Assembly: GCF_051172195.1 (NCBI RefSeq)
Contig: NZ_JBPJAQ010000001.1
Span: forward strand, 4,464,001-4,528,000
Reading direction: 5' to 3'
DNA from: Paludibaculum fermentans_A
GTDB lineage: Bacteria; Acidobacteriota; Terriglobia; Bryobacterales; Bryobacteraceae
DNA length: 64,000 bases
Part shown: positions 24,176 through 33,201 of the stretch, in pieces
How positions within the stretch are numbered: position 1 is the first letter of the stretch
Layout: each line of letters opens with the position of its first letter
The notes under the pieces: generated by a model
Databases searched by the model: none
What the model was told of the DNA's origin: nothing
The model's input: the letters and a program-made list of their open reading frames with translations, nothing else
Position numbers and translations under genes: made by a program

Positions 24176-26770
24176 ATGAAACAGCTACCCGTTCTTCTGG
24201 TTCTGACCGCCGTTTCGGTCTCCGCCGCCCTCACTCCAGTCCGTCTGGAGTGCGAAGCGCGGGTGAACCCCCTGGGCATCGATACCGCTCGGCCGCGCCT
24301 CGGCTGGACGTTGAAGTCGGATGAGAACGGAGCGCGCCAGGCCGCCTACCAGATCCTGGTGGCCAGCAGCGCGGCCGCCCTGAAGCCGGGGTCGGCGGAC
24401 CTGTGGGATTCGGGACGCATCGCCTCGTCCCGCCAGGGCTGGGTGGACTACGCAGGCAAACCACTGCGTTCGTTCCAGCGCTACTACTGGACCGTGCAGG
24501 TGTGGGACGCCGTCGGCCGGGCGTCCGGCTGGACCCCCGCGGCCCAGTGGACGACGGCCATGCTGCAGCCCTCCGATATGCAGGGGGAGTGGATTGCCCA
24601 CCCCGAGCACAGCCTGCGCTCAGGCCCGCTGCCGCTTTTCCGCAGGGAATTTCAGGTGGTAAAGCCGCTGCGCAGCGCCATCGCCCTGGTATCGGGCGCA
24701 GGCTTCCACGAGCTGCGGGTGAATGGCCGCAAGGTGGGTGACCATGTCCTGGCCCCTGCCTGGACCAACTACAAGGCCACGATGCTCTACGAGGCGTTCG
24801 ACGTCACCTCGGAACTGAAGGCAGGCGGTAATGCCGTGGGTGTGATGCTGGGCAACGGCTTCTACAATGTGGCAGGCGGGCGTTATGTGAAGTATTCCGG
24901 CTCGTTCGGCCATCCGCGGCTTTGGGCGCAGGTCCATCTGGAATACGCAGATGGTTCGACGCAGGACATCGCGACCGACAGCTCCTGGAAGACCGCCGAA
25001 GGGCCCATCGCGTTCTCGTGCCTGTATGGCGGCGAAGATTACGACGCGCGGCGGGAACAGCCCGGATGGGATGCGCCCGGGTTCGACGATTCCGCCTGGC
25101 GCCAGGCCGGCGGAGTGGAAGCACCCGGAGGCGTGATGCGGGCGCAGTCCAGCCAGCCCATCCGCGTGCAGCAGACTTACCCATCTATCCGTGTGACTGA
25201 GCCCAGGCCGGGGGTCTTTGTCTACGACCTCGGTCAGAACTTCTCGGGTTGGCCGCGAGTGACGGCCAGTGGTCCGGCTGGCTCGACCGTCAAAATGATC
25301 CCCGGCGAGCTGCTGGGCAAGGACGGCCTGGTGACGCAGCGCTCATCAGGTGGTCCGAACTCGTTCAGCTATACCCTCAAAGGCCAGGGCAGGGAAGTGT
25401 GGGCGCCTCGCTTCAGTTACTACGGCTTCCGCTACGTGCAGGTGGAAGGACTGAAGCCGGAGAGCGTGGAGGGACAATTCGTCCATCTCGATGCGCCGCG
25501 CTCGGGCCGGTTTGAGTGCTCGAACGATACGTTCAACCGCATTCACGCCCTGGTGGACGCGGCCGTACGCAGCAACCTGCAGCACTCGCTCACCGACTGT
25601 CCGCACCGCGAGAAGCTCGGGTGGCTGGAGCAGACTTACCTGATGGGGCCGTCGATCCTCGCCAATTGGGATCTGCGCGCCTTCCTCCCCAAGATGGGCC
25701 GCGACATGCGCGAGGCGCAGCTCCTCGACGGCCTGGTGCCGGACATCGCGCCGGAATTTGTCACCTTCGCCACAGGCTTCCGGGACTCGCCGGAGTGGGG
25801 CAGCGCCGCCGTGCTGGTGCCGTGGCTCGCTTGGCAATGGTATGGCGACAAGCGCATCCTCGAGGACACATACCCGATGATGCAGCGCTATAGCGACTAT
25901 CTGGAATCCCAGAAGCAGAAGGGGCTGCTGTCCTACGGGCTGGGCGACTGGTATGACATCGGGCCCAATCAGATGGGTGCTTCCCAATTGACGCCGCAGG
26001 GGGTGACCGCCTCCGCCACTTATCTGGAAGACCTGCGGGTGATGCGGCAGGTAGCCAGTCTGTTGGGCAAGCCGCTGGACGCGCAGCGCTACGCCGCCCG
26101 CTACGACACGCTGCTGGCGGCCTTCCAGAAGGCGTTCTTCCAGCCCGCCGGGCCGTCCTATGCAACCGGCAGCCAGACCTCACTCGCGGTGCCGCTGGCC
26201 ATGGGTATCGCGCCGGCCGCTGCCCGGCCGAAGCTCGTCGAGAAGCTGGTGGCCGATATCCGCGCCAAGGGCAATCACACCTCCGCCGGCGACATTGGTT
26301 ACCACTATGTGCTGGCCGCCCTGCTGCAGGCCGGACGCAGCGACGTGATCTTTGACATGGCGAATGAAAAGACAGCGCCCAGCTACGCCGCGCAGCTCGC
26401 CGCCGGGGCTACGGCGCTGACGGAAGCCTGGGACTCGAATCCCAGGAATTCCCAGAACCACTTCATGCTCGGTCACATTGAGGAGTGGTTCTACTCCGGG
26501 CTCGCCGGCTTGCGAGTGGATCCAGCGGCTCCGGGTTTGAGTCATCTGATTCTCGCGCCGGAACCGGTGGGCGATGTGACCTGGGCGAAAGCCTCCTGGG
26601 ATAGCCCTCGCGGCCTGATCGCCGTGGAGTGGCGCCTTGACGGCGGCAAGTTTCGTTATACGGTCGATCTGCCGCCTGGTGTGTCAGCCGAAGTGCGCAT
26701 GCCCGGCGGCGCGCCCAAGACGATCGTGTCGGGGCATCACCTATTGGAAGAAGCCTTCAGGCCGCGGTGA
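24176..26770 (+). CDS. Secreted alpha-L-rhamnosidase, GH78
   Basis: An 864-residue exported enzyme that releases terminal alpha-L-rhamnose from plant polysaccharides or glycosides. Signal peptide MKQLPVLLVLTAVSVSAA; family start PVRLECEARVNPLGID and RPRLGW; two beta domains; then the (alpha/alpha)6 catalytic part with TDCPHREKLGWLEQT, the GH78 signature that includes acidic catalytic residues, and the C-terminal EEWFYSGLAGL and LAPEP strands. The ATG at 24176 follows GGGAGGAAAAAG; the frame is open 56 codons upstream but those precede the signal peptide. It pairs in function with the GH106 enzyme 18 kb away. It overlaps the convergent sigma-54 activator by 30 bp. Confidence 0.92.
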   Translation: MKQLPVLLVLTAVSVSAALTPVRLECEARVNPLGIDTARPRLGWTLKSDENGARQAAYQILVASSAAALKPGSADLWDSGRIASSRQGWVDYAGKPLRSFQRYYWTVQVWDAVGRASGWTPAAQWTTAMLQPSDMQGEWIAHPEHSLRSGPLPLFRREFQVVKPLRSAIALVSGAGFHELRVNGRKVGDHVLAPAWTNYKATMLYEAFDVTSELKAGGNAVGVMLGNGFYNVAGGRYVKYSGSFGHPRLWAQVHLEYADGSTQDIATDSSWKTAEGPIAFSCLYGGEDYDARREQPGWDAPGFDDSAWRQAGGVEAPGGVMRAQSSQPIRVQQTYPSIRVTEPRPGVFVYDLGQNFSGWPRVTASGPAGSTVKMIPGELLGKDGLVTQRSSGGPNSFSYTLKGQGREVWAPRFSYYGFRYVQVEGLKPESVEGQFVHLDAPRSGRFECSNDTFNRIHALVDAAVRSNLQHSLTDCPHREKLGWLEQTYLMGPSILANWDLRAFLPKMGRDMREAQLLDGLVPDIAPEFVTFATGFRDSPEWGSAAVLVPWLAWQWYGDKRILEDTYPMMQRYSDYLESQKQKGLLSYGLGDWYDIGPNQMGASQLTPQGVTASATYLEDLRVMRQVASLLGKPLDAQRYAARYDTLLAAFQKAFFQPAGPSYATGSQTSLAVPLAMGIAPAAARPKLVEKLVADIRAKGNHTSAGDIGYHYVLAALLQAGRSDVIFDMANEKTAPSYAAQLAAGATALTEAWDSNPRNSQNHFMLGHIEEWFYSGLAGLRVDPAAPGLSHLILAPEPVGDVTWAKASWDSPRGLIAVEWRLDGGKFRYTVDLPPGVSAEVRMPGGAPKTIVSGHHLLEEAFRPR

Positions 26771-28267
26771 CGGAGCCCTACTCTTGAGAAAGGCCTCAAC
26801 CTTCGCCTTCACCGTGCGCCGGTCCAGGCCCATGCGGCGGGCTGCCTCTTCATAGCTGCCTGTCAGTTGGTAAACCTGCGCCGCGTAGCGCGCCAACAGC
26901 TCCTCCGACGTCAGTGTGCCGTTGCGGAAAGCCGTGACCAGATCGTCTTCGGCGGTGCCCGAGGCCTCCAGTGGTCGGTACGAACGGCGAATCACCACAT
27001 TGCGCACGCACTGCTCCAACTCGCGGTAGTTGCCGGGCCAGGCGTAATCGGACGGCAGGTTCTGCCGGATCCACGACTCCACCTCTGGCAGGCAGCGCTC
27101 CGCTTCGTCGCCCACCGTGCGTTTGGTCATGTGCAGCAGCAGTTCGTGCATCACCTCGGGCGAGTCAGCGATCTGCTCAGCCAGGGACGGCGTCCGGATC
27201 AGGTCCGCGCACAGGCGGTAGTAGAGATCCTCGCGAAAGCGTCCGGCCCGGATCTCCCGCGGCAGGTCGCGGTTGGTGGCGGCGATCAGCTTGCCATGAA
27301 ACTGACGGACCGCGGTATCGCCCACCGCCGAGAAACAGCGTGTCTCGATCACGCGCAGCAGCTTCACCTGGATCGCGTGCTCCATCTCGCCGAGTTCGTC
27401 CAGAAAGACCGAGCCCGCCTCCGGGCACGCCTCCAGCCAGCCGTGGCGGTCAACGATGGCGCCCGTGAACGCTCCGCGCCGGTGGCCGAAGAGCTCCGAT
27501 TCGATGAGAGTGGGCGACAGCGCGGCCAGGTTGATGGGCAGGAACGACTCGGCCAGCGGTTCCAGGAACTCCAGCCGGTCAGGGTCGAAGGGAACGTAGC
27601 GCGAGCCCGCGATGGCCCGCGCGATCAGCTCCTTGCCCGTGCCGGAGGGGCCTGTGATCAATGTCGGGAACTCGCCCATCTTGCGGTAGAGCGTCCGGTG
27701 GTAACGCCGCATGTCGTGGGTGAAAACCGACTGCCAGATGCTGGCGCGCAGCCGGGCGGCGGGCATCGAATTGCCGATGATGCGGTCGTAGATGGCGTGG
27801 AAGGCACGCTGGATCTGGCGGAAACAGGCGAAGAGATGATCCGGCGGCAGCGTGTACTCAAACCGTTTGCCCGGCACGTGGCAGAGACGATTCCAGTCGG
27901 CCAGGAAGTCGCGGTAGAGGTGCTGCTTGCCGGGATTGGCGAAGCGCGGGTAGTAGCGATGGTAGAGCAGGTAATGGACGGTCTCGGCATAGCCCTCGAG
28001 CTCGTCCGCGCTCACATCGTCGGCATCGGCCAGGCACTGCTGCAGCCGGCCGATGGCCGCTTCCACCTTCCGGGTGATGGGCGGAACGTTGGGCCGGGTG
28101 GCCGCCGGATCGGAGACCGAAGCGCTCCAGACGGGGCCGCCGGCCTGGAACTCCCGGCCGAGGACCGCGCGTTCCAGGTCCACGCGCTCCGTCAGGAAGG
28201 GATTGCAATAACCTAGATTGGCGACGGAATCGATAAAGTGACGATCGGCTTCCTGGAAGGTGCCCAT
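26741..28267 (-). CDS. Sigma-54-dependent transcriptional activator
   Basis: A 508-residue bacterial enhancer-binding protein. Residues about 1-185 form an N-terminal region with no recognised sensor (not a receiver, PAS or GAF domain). An AAA+ domain follows with Walker A (TGPSGTGKELIARA), the sigma-54 contact loop GAFTGA, and the Walker B region SVFLDELGE. A Fis-type helix-turn-helix closes it (YEEAARRMGLDRRTVKAKVEAF). Starts at 28267 (MGTF, chosen) or 28282 are possible; two TGTACA palindromes lie just upstream. Its target is unknown. It faces the GH78 gene tail to tail. Confidence 0.88.
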   Translation of the reverse strand: MGTFQEADRHFIDSVANLGYCNPFLTERVDLERAVLGREFQAGGPVWSASVSDPAATRPNVPPITRKVEAAIGRLQQCLADADDVSADELEGYAETVHYLLYHRYYPRFANPGKQHLYRDFLADWNRLCHVPGKRFEYTLPPDHLFACFRQIQRAFHAIYDRIIGNSMPAARLRASIWQSVFTHDMRRYHRTLYRKMGEFPTLITGPSGTGKELIARAIAGSRYVPFDPDRLEFLEPLAESFLPINLAALSPTLIESELFGHRRGAFTGAIVDRHGWLEACPEAGSVFLDELGEMEHAIQVKLLRVIETRCFSAVGDTAVRQFHGKLIAATNRDLPREIRAGRFREDLYYRLCADLIRTPSLAEQIADSPEVMHELLLHMTKRTVGDEAERCLPEVESWIRQNLPSDYAWPGNYRELEQCVRNVVIRRSYRPLEASGTAEDDLVTAFRNGTLTSEELLARYAAQVYQLTGSYEEAARRMGLDRRTVKAKVEAFLKSRAPSPRPEGFFQ

Positions 28268-28275
28268 GCATAGAA

Positions 28276-28291
28276 TGTACATCAATGTACA
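28276..28291. promoter_or_regulatory. Pair of TGTACA palindromes upstream of sigma-54 activator
   Basis: TGTACA occurs at 28276-28281 and 28286-28291 in the context AATGTACA repeated with a 10-bp period, one helical turn. It lies directly upstream of the activator's chosen start and in the divergent gap to the MFS gene. This spacing suits a dimeric repressor or autoregulator. The binding factor is unknown. Confidence 0.45.
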
Positions 28292-28402
28292 AAAAATGAT
28301 TCTGATCGTTTTCGTCTTCGTTTAGCGCCATACTCTACGTCATTGATTCCTACGGGCCTTGGCCTTTCCCCCGAATGGCTTTGGACGTGCCTTACAACTA
28401 CC

Positions 28403-29725
28403 ATGCAGACCATGCAGACCGAATCCGCTCCGACCGGTTACCTTCCGCTGCTCCGCGACAGGAGTTTCCACTCCTTTCTGTGGACTCAGTTCCTGGGCGC
28501 CTTTAACGACAACGTCTACAAGATGATCGTGTCCGTCGGAGCGGTGGAACTGGCCGCCGACCAGGCGTTGGGTGGGCGCTACCTCGCACTTTCGGGAGCG
28601 GTCTTCGTGCTGCCGTTTCTGCTCTTTGCGGGCTATGCCGGCCAACTGGCCGACCGCTTCAGCAAATCGACAGTCCTGAAGGTCACGAAATCGTTCGAGA
28701 TCCTGGCCATGATCGTCGGCGCCGCCGCGCTGCTGGCGGGCAGCATCCCGATGCTGCTGGTGGTGCTGTTCCTGCTGGCCGCTCAGGCGAACTTCTTCAG
28801 TCCGGCGAAGTACGGCATCCTGCCCGAAATGCTGCCGTCTTCGCAGCTCACCAAGGCCAACGGGCTGCTGGAACTCTCCACGTTCGCCGCCATCGTCCTG
28901 GGTTCAAGCGTCGGATCTTTCCTGTTCGCTCACTGGAAGAGCGAGCCCCTGAAGCTGGGTGGCGTCCTGCTGGCCATCGCCGTCATCGGTTCGCTGACCA
29001 GCCTGATGATCAAGCATGTAGCGGCGGCGGGTTCGACAGAGAAGTTCCACGTGAATCCGTTCGCGGAAGTCTGGTCAGGCTCCAAAGTGCTGTATGCCGA
29101 CGCCGGCCTTTGGTGGAGCGTGATGGGCATCTCCTACTTCTGGTTCCTGGGCGCGCTGCTGCAGATGGCCGTCATCCTGATCGGCAGCGAGTCGCTGCAC
29201 CTCTCCGAGACGCACACGGGCCTGCTGGTAACGGCCCTGGCTTTGGGCATCGGCATCGGCAGCATCGCGGCCGGCTGGTTGTCGCACGACCGCATCGAAC
29301 TCGGGCTGGTGCCCATCGGAGCCCTCTTCATGGGCGTGTGCGGCATCTTCCTTGGCCTGACGCATACCTTCGCGGGCACGCTGGTCTGGTTGTCGGTGGT
29401 CGGCTTTTCGGGCGGCCTGTTCATCGTGCCCTTGAATGCCTACCTGCAGGAACGCGCCGCGCCCGAGCAGAAAGGCCGCGTTCTGGCGACGAACAATTTC
29501 ATGAACATGCTGGGCGTCATCCTCGCCTCCGGCACGTTGTACGTGATGCACGACTCCCTGCACTGGACGCCGAATTCCATTCTCGGCCTGCTGGGCGTGG
29601 TGACAACGCTGTCGGCCGTCGGCATCGCCAAGTTCGCCCCCTCCACGCTCGATAGTCTGCTCGCCTGGTTCCGCAACCGGGCGAATGTGCCCGCGGGTTC
29701 TGCCGCGCTGCCGCCGGCCGAGTAA
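28403..29725 (+). CDS. MFS transporter, LplT-like (lysophospholipid transporter type)
   Basis: A 440-residue polytopic MFS protein. FLWTQFLGAFNDNVYKMIV at the N-terminus, ADRFSK in the loop 2-3 signature and FFSPAKYGILPEMLP are characteristic of the LplT/Aas MFS branch, which flips lysophospholipids for re-acylation. No acyltransferase domain is fused or adjacent. ATG at 28403 is preferred over a TTG 20 codons upstream because homologues begin just before the YLPLLRDRSF segment. Confidence in the family is good; the exact substrate is inferred. Confidence 0.83.
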   Translation: MQTMQTESAPTGYLPLLRDRSFHSFLWTQFLGAFNDNVYKMIVSVGAVELAADQALGGRYLALSGAVFVLPFLLFAGYAGQLADRFSKSTVLKVTKSFEILAMIVGAAALLAGSIPMLLVVLFLLAAQANFFSPAKYGILPEMLPSSQLTKANGLLELSTFAAIVLGSSVGSFLFAHWKSEPLKLGGVLLAIAVIGSLTSLMIKHVAAAGSTEKFHVNPFAEVWSGSKVLYADAGLWWSVMGISYFWFLGALLQMAVILIGSESLHLSETHTGLLVTALALGIGIGSIAAGWLSHDRIELGLVPIGALFMGVCGIFLGLTHTFAGTLVWLSVVGFSGGLFIVPLNAYLQERAAPEQKGRVLATNNFMNMLGVILASGTLYVMHDSLHWTPNSILGLLGVVTTLSAVGIAKFAPSTLDSLLAWFRNRANVPAGSAALPPAE

Positions 29726-29769
29726 GGCCGCGCTGCGCTTTCTGACGTTTGGAAAGACAGGCAAACTCC

Positions 29770-30891
29770 GTGAAAATCGACCTTGAACCATCCCTGGTTC
29801 GCTGGGTATCGGCGAGCCTTGTCACTGAACAACAAGCGGCTTCCATCCGTGAATGGGAAGCCGCGCGCTCGCCGCAGGCCAAAGGCCGGCTGTTCGCCAT
29901 CCTGGGCCTGACTTTCGGCGGCCTCATGCTCGCCACGGGCATCCTGCTCTTTGTCAGCGCGCATTGGGAGGAACTCTCGCCGTTCGTCCGCATGTCCATG
30001 CTGGTCGGGACCGTAACTGGCTTGCACCTGGCGGCGGCCTTCTTCGCTGACCGGCAGCCGGCCCTGGCGCGCACGCTGCACGCCGTGGGCACCGTCTCGC
30101 TGGGCGGCGGGATCTTCCTGGCCGGCCAGATCTTCAATATGGAGGAGCACTGGCCGTCGGGCGTCCTCATGTGGGCGCTGGGCGCCGTCGCCGGCTGGCT
30201 GCTGCTGCGCGACTGGCCGCAGGTGGCGCTGGCCGCCCTGTTGGTGCCGTTCTGGCTGATCGGCGAATGGTACGAAGCCGCCCGTCCCACGGTTGCCGCG
30301 GCACAGGTGACGGAAGTCGCGGTTGGGTTCCTGGCTCTCTGCTACCTCAGCCTGCGTCACCCCAAGGGACCGTCCGATGATACAGTCCGTGCTCTCGGTT
30401 GGATTGGCGGCTTGGTCCTGATCCCGGCGGTCGTCGCCGTGGTGCTCGGCCGCCCGTACCGCTATGGCAGCCTGCCGAAGTTTGAATTCGAGATGGTGGG
30501 CTGGGCCGGAGCGTTCCTGCTGCCGCTGGCGCTGTCCTACTGGTACCGCCGCGAAGACACCTGGATGAACGCCGTGGCGGCGGTTTGGGTGGCCGGCTTG
30601 AGCTGGATCGCCCCGAGCAACAATTCGCCGGTGCTCTACCTCTGGTGCGCGCTGGGCTGCGCCGGCCTGATCGCCTGGGGCATCCACGAACTCCGGCCGG
30701 AACGTATCAACCTCGGTATGGCCGGCTTCGCCATTACACTGATCTGCTTCTACTTCTCCAGCGTGATGGACCGCCTGGGCCGGTCGTTCAGCCTCATCGT
30801 GCTGGGCGTTATCTTCCTCGCCGGCGGCTGGTATGGGGAGAAACTGCGCCGCAACCTGGTGGCGCGCATCAGCGTAGGAGGTGCGCAATGA
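29770..30891 (+). CDS. DUF2157 domain membrane protein
   Basis: A 373-residue membrane protein. The cytoplasmic N-terminal segment (LEPSLVRWVSASLVTEQQAASIREWE) and the first helices (LFAILGLTFGGLMLATGILLFVSAHWEEL) match DUF2157. About ten further hydrophobic helices follow. GTG at 29770 is chosen over an upstream TTG; GGAAAG lies 13 bp before it. The gene ends in an ATGA overlap with a GDYXXLXY protein, a pairing seen in many bacteria, so the two probably form a membrane complex of unknown function. Confidence 0.8.
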   Translation: MKIDLEPSLVRWVSASLVTEQQAASIREWEAARSPQAKGRLFAILGLTFGGLMLATGILLFVSAHWEELSPFVRMSMLVGTVTGLHLAAAFFADRQPALARTLHAVGTVSLGGGIFLAGQIFNMEEHWPSGVLMWALGAVAGWLLLRDWPQVALAALLVPFWLIGEWYEAARPTVAAAQVTEVAVGFLALCYLSLRHPKGPSDDTVRALGWIGGLVLIPAVVAVVLGRPYRYGSLPKFEFEMVGWAGAFLLPLALSYWYRREDTWMNAVAAVWVAGLSWIAPSNNSPVLYLWCALGCAGLIAWGIHELRPERINLGMAGFAITLICFYFSSVMDRLGRSFSLIVLGVIFLAGGWYGEKLRRNLVARISVGGAQ

Positions 30892-31262
30892 CCTGGTCAA
30901 GAAATAGTCTCCTGCTGGCGGTGCTGCAGTGCGGCATTGTCCTGAGTATGGCCGGTAAACTCCTGTACGACCGGGCCACCTGTCCGCGCGTCTGGGTCAA
31001 GACCGCTCCCTATGATCCTTCTCTCCCATTGCGCGGGCGCTATCTGGCCTTGCGGCTCACTTCGCAGCCCGGTGATCCGCATTTCGTTGAGACCAACGAC
31101 CAGCGGGTGCTGTTCTTCGTGCCGGAGTACAGCACCTCCATCGAGTACCGGCGCAATCCGGAAATCTGGGCCGAAGTGACCATTCCCCACAAGGGACCGC
31201 CGCGGCCCATCCGCCTGGGCTTCAAACAGGACGGGCGCATCGTACCCGTCGAGATCAATTAG
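30888..31262 (+). CDS. GDYXXLXY domain protein
   Basis: A 124-residue protein with one N-terminal membrane helix (LLLAVLQCGIVLSMAGKLLY) and the family pattern G-x-Y-x-x-L-x at GRYLALRL, near residue 50. The rest is a small periplasmic beta domain. It overlaps the DUF2157 gene by ATGA, its standard partner. The function of the pair is not known. The frame is open far upstream but that is a shadow of DUF2157. Confidence 0.8.
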   Translation: MTWSRNSLLLAVLQCGIVLSMAGKLLYDRATCPRVWVKTAPYDPSLPLRGRYLALRLTSQPGDPHFVETNDQRVLFFVPEYSTSIEYRRNPEIWAEVTIPHKGPPRPIRLGFKQDGRIVPVEIN

Positions 31263-31272
31263 CGAGGCTCCC

Positions 31273-32079
31273 ATGACATCCGAAGTTGGCATTCGCGCTC
31301 TGGCGCGTCCGCGGACGTGCGCCCCAAACAAAACCGGACCCGCGGCGCTGCTCGTGCTGCTGGCCATCACCCTGTGCGGCCTGCTCTGGGTGCCACCGGT
31401 TCACCAGGATCCGGCCTATCACCTGTTCACCGACCAGCGCGGCTGGTTCGGGATCCCCAACTTGTGGAACGTGCTCTCGAACCTGCCGTTCCTGGCTGTG
31501 GCCGCTGCCGGTGCTTGGATCCTGCTACGCGGCCCGGTCTTCCTGGTTGGCTGGGAACGTGCGGCGCACTGGCTCGTCACGCTTGGCGCGGCGGCCGTGG
31601 CCCTGGGTTCCGGCTACTACCACTGGGCTCCGGACTCGACGACGCTGTTCTGGGACCGCCTGCCGATGACCGTGGTGTTCATGTCGCTGTTGGCAATTAC
31701 GCTGGGCGAGCGCATCAGCCTGCGGGTGGGCGGCCTTTTGCTGCTGCCGCTCATCGCGCTAGGCGTGTTCTCCGTGTTGAGTTGGCGCCTGACCGGAGAT
31801 CTGCGCCTCTACGGCGCCGTGCAGTTCTTCCCGATCCTCGCCTTGCCGCTGCTGCTGATCCTGTGCCCCGCGCGGTACATCGGTCAGCGCGGCACGTGGT
31901 GGATGATCGCCCTGTATATCCTCGCCAAGATACTGGAACTGAACGATGGCGCGCTCGCCGCCTACCTGCCCGGAGGGGGCCATCCCTGGAAGCATCTGGC
32001 CGCGGCCCTCGCGCTGCTGGCGTATTTCGTGGGCGTAGCGCAACGGCGCCTGGACGAGCCGGTTACGCAATCCGCTTAG
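31273..32079 (+). CDS. Ceramidase-like membrane hydrolase (CREST superfamily)
   Basis: A 268-residue protein with about seven membrane helices. It carries the conserved CREST residues: NLWNVLSNLPF early, HWAPDSTTLFWDRLPM in the middle and HPWKH (His237, His241) near the end. These form the zinc site in alkaline ceramidases, PAQR receptors and related membrane hydrolases. An amide- or ester-lipid hydrolase is therefore likely; bacterial members are little studied. It lies 10 bp after the GDYXXLXY gene and may be co-transcribed with it. It overlaps the convergent TPR gene by 17 bp. Confidence 0.75.
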   Translation: MTSEVGIRALARPRTCAPNKTGPAALLVLLAITLCGLLWVPPVHQDPAYHLFTDQRGWFGIPNLWNVLSNLPFLAVAAAGAWILLRGPVFLVGWERAAHWLVTLGAAAVALGSGYYHWAPDSTTLFWDRLPMTVVFMSLLAITLGERISLRVGGLLLLPLIALGVFSVLSWRLTGDLRLYGAVQFFPILALPLLLILCPARYIGQRGTWWMIALYILAKILELNDGALAAYLPGGGHPWKHLAAALALLAYFVGVAQRRLDEPVTQSA

Positions 32080-33046
32080 CGGCTTTGGGATCCGGCTTCT
32101 CCATCACATCCACATGGGCGGCGTCCAGGAACAGTTTCAGCCGGGACGCCCAGCCCTCGTCCAGATCCTTGAGCTTGCGGTACTCGGCGAGAGCACCGTC
32201 GCGGTCTCCGCCGATCAGCAGGGAGAAGCCGAGGTAGTAATGGGCGGGCGGAAACTGCGGATCCAGCTCGACAGCCTTCTTGTAGCACGCCAGTTTCGCC
32301 TTGCCATGCCCGTTCTTACCCTGCGCGAAGGCCAGGTGGTACCAGCCGCGGGCATTCTGCGGATCCTGGTCCACCGCCTTCTGGAAGTAGAACAACGCGC
32401 CGTCGAAGTCCTCCATCCAGAGGTAGCCCATGGCGCGCTGGTAAGCCTCCTCCTTCGACGCATCGTGGCTTCGATTCCATTCCGCCACCGACATCCGCGA
32501 GGTCTGGGAGATGGCGTCGAAGCGCGACAGCGGCACGGCGAACGCCGTATTGCGGCCATCCACCACCCGTGTCGCATGCCAGCCGGCCAGCAAGCCGTGT
32601 TCGTCGTACAACGGTTCACTATCGGGGTCCTTGGGGCCGCCGCAGTCCAATCGCGAAACGAAGCCGAAGCCGCCGGCCTCCTTCGTATTCTCGATATTCG
32701 CCTCGTGGTGCCGCATCCGGACGTGGCGCGACATCGTGGTGGCTGCGTCGGGTCCCTTGGGCGCCTGCGCGCCGACAAAGACCTCGGCCACCCCCGCATC
32801 CGCATCGTCCGCCGTGATCCACAGCACCGGATGCAGTCCGCCGGTGTCATCCAGGACGTGAGCTGTGGCTGCGCCAAACAGCGCATCTCTCGACACCAGC
32901 GCGAAGCCGCCCTTGCGCAGCACCACAGGCGCCTGCTTCAGGAAGTTACCGGTTGCGTCATGCGTCAGCAGGACTGTCTCAGCCTTCAGGCCGGCCACTA
33001 CTCCAAAAAGGAGTGCCCCAATGTTCAGCCAATGAGACCGTTTCAT
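32063..33046 (-). CDS. Exported TPR protein
   Basis: A 327-residue protein with a signal peptide (MKRSHWLNIGALLFGVVAGLKA). Residues about 25-190 form a beta-rich region resembling the trypsin-like-protease start seen in stress proteins (VVLRKGGFALVSRDALFGA) but with no catalytic triad that I can identify. Residues about 200-300 hold at least two TPR units (AMGYLWMEDFDGALFYFQKAV, AFAQGKNGHGKAKLACYKKAV). Periplasmic scaffold or inactive-protease role is inferred. The frame is open 13 codons upstream; MKRSH is chosen for the signal peptide. Confidence 0.7.
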   Translation of the reverse strand: MKRSHWLNIGALLFGVVAGLKAETVLLTHDATGNFLKQAPVVLRKGGFALVSRDALFGAATAHVLDDTGGLHPVLWITADDADAGVAEVFVGAQAPKGPDAATTMSRHVRMRHHEANIENTKEAGGFGFVSRLDCGGPKDPDSEPLYDEHGLLAGWHATRVVDGRNTAFAVPLSRFDAISQTSRMSVAEWNRSHDASKEEAYQRAMGYLWMEDFDGALFYFQKAVDQDPQNARGWYHLAFAQGKNGHGKAKLACYKKAVELDPQFPPAHYYLGFSLLIGGDRDGALAEYRKLKDLDEGWASRLKLFLDAAHVDVMEKPDPKAAKRIA

Positions 33047-33201
33047 CGTCAGTTCCAGACGCGCCGCCACGGCGGCCCGTTCCACCCATTTTGTACGATA
33101 GAGGCTGCGGTCACAATGAGAGCAGGCACGATGGCACCTCCGGCAGATTCTGGAACCCGCCGCTCCAGCGCCGTCCGCCGGATTGTGGGAGCCTGAACCT
33201 T

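Noticed and set aside
29440..30900. 486-codon - strand frame over the MFS and DUF2157 genes
   Set aside because: Two genes with clear membrane helices occupy the + strand; the antisense protein is Gln/His-rich without domains.
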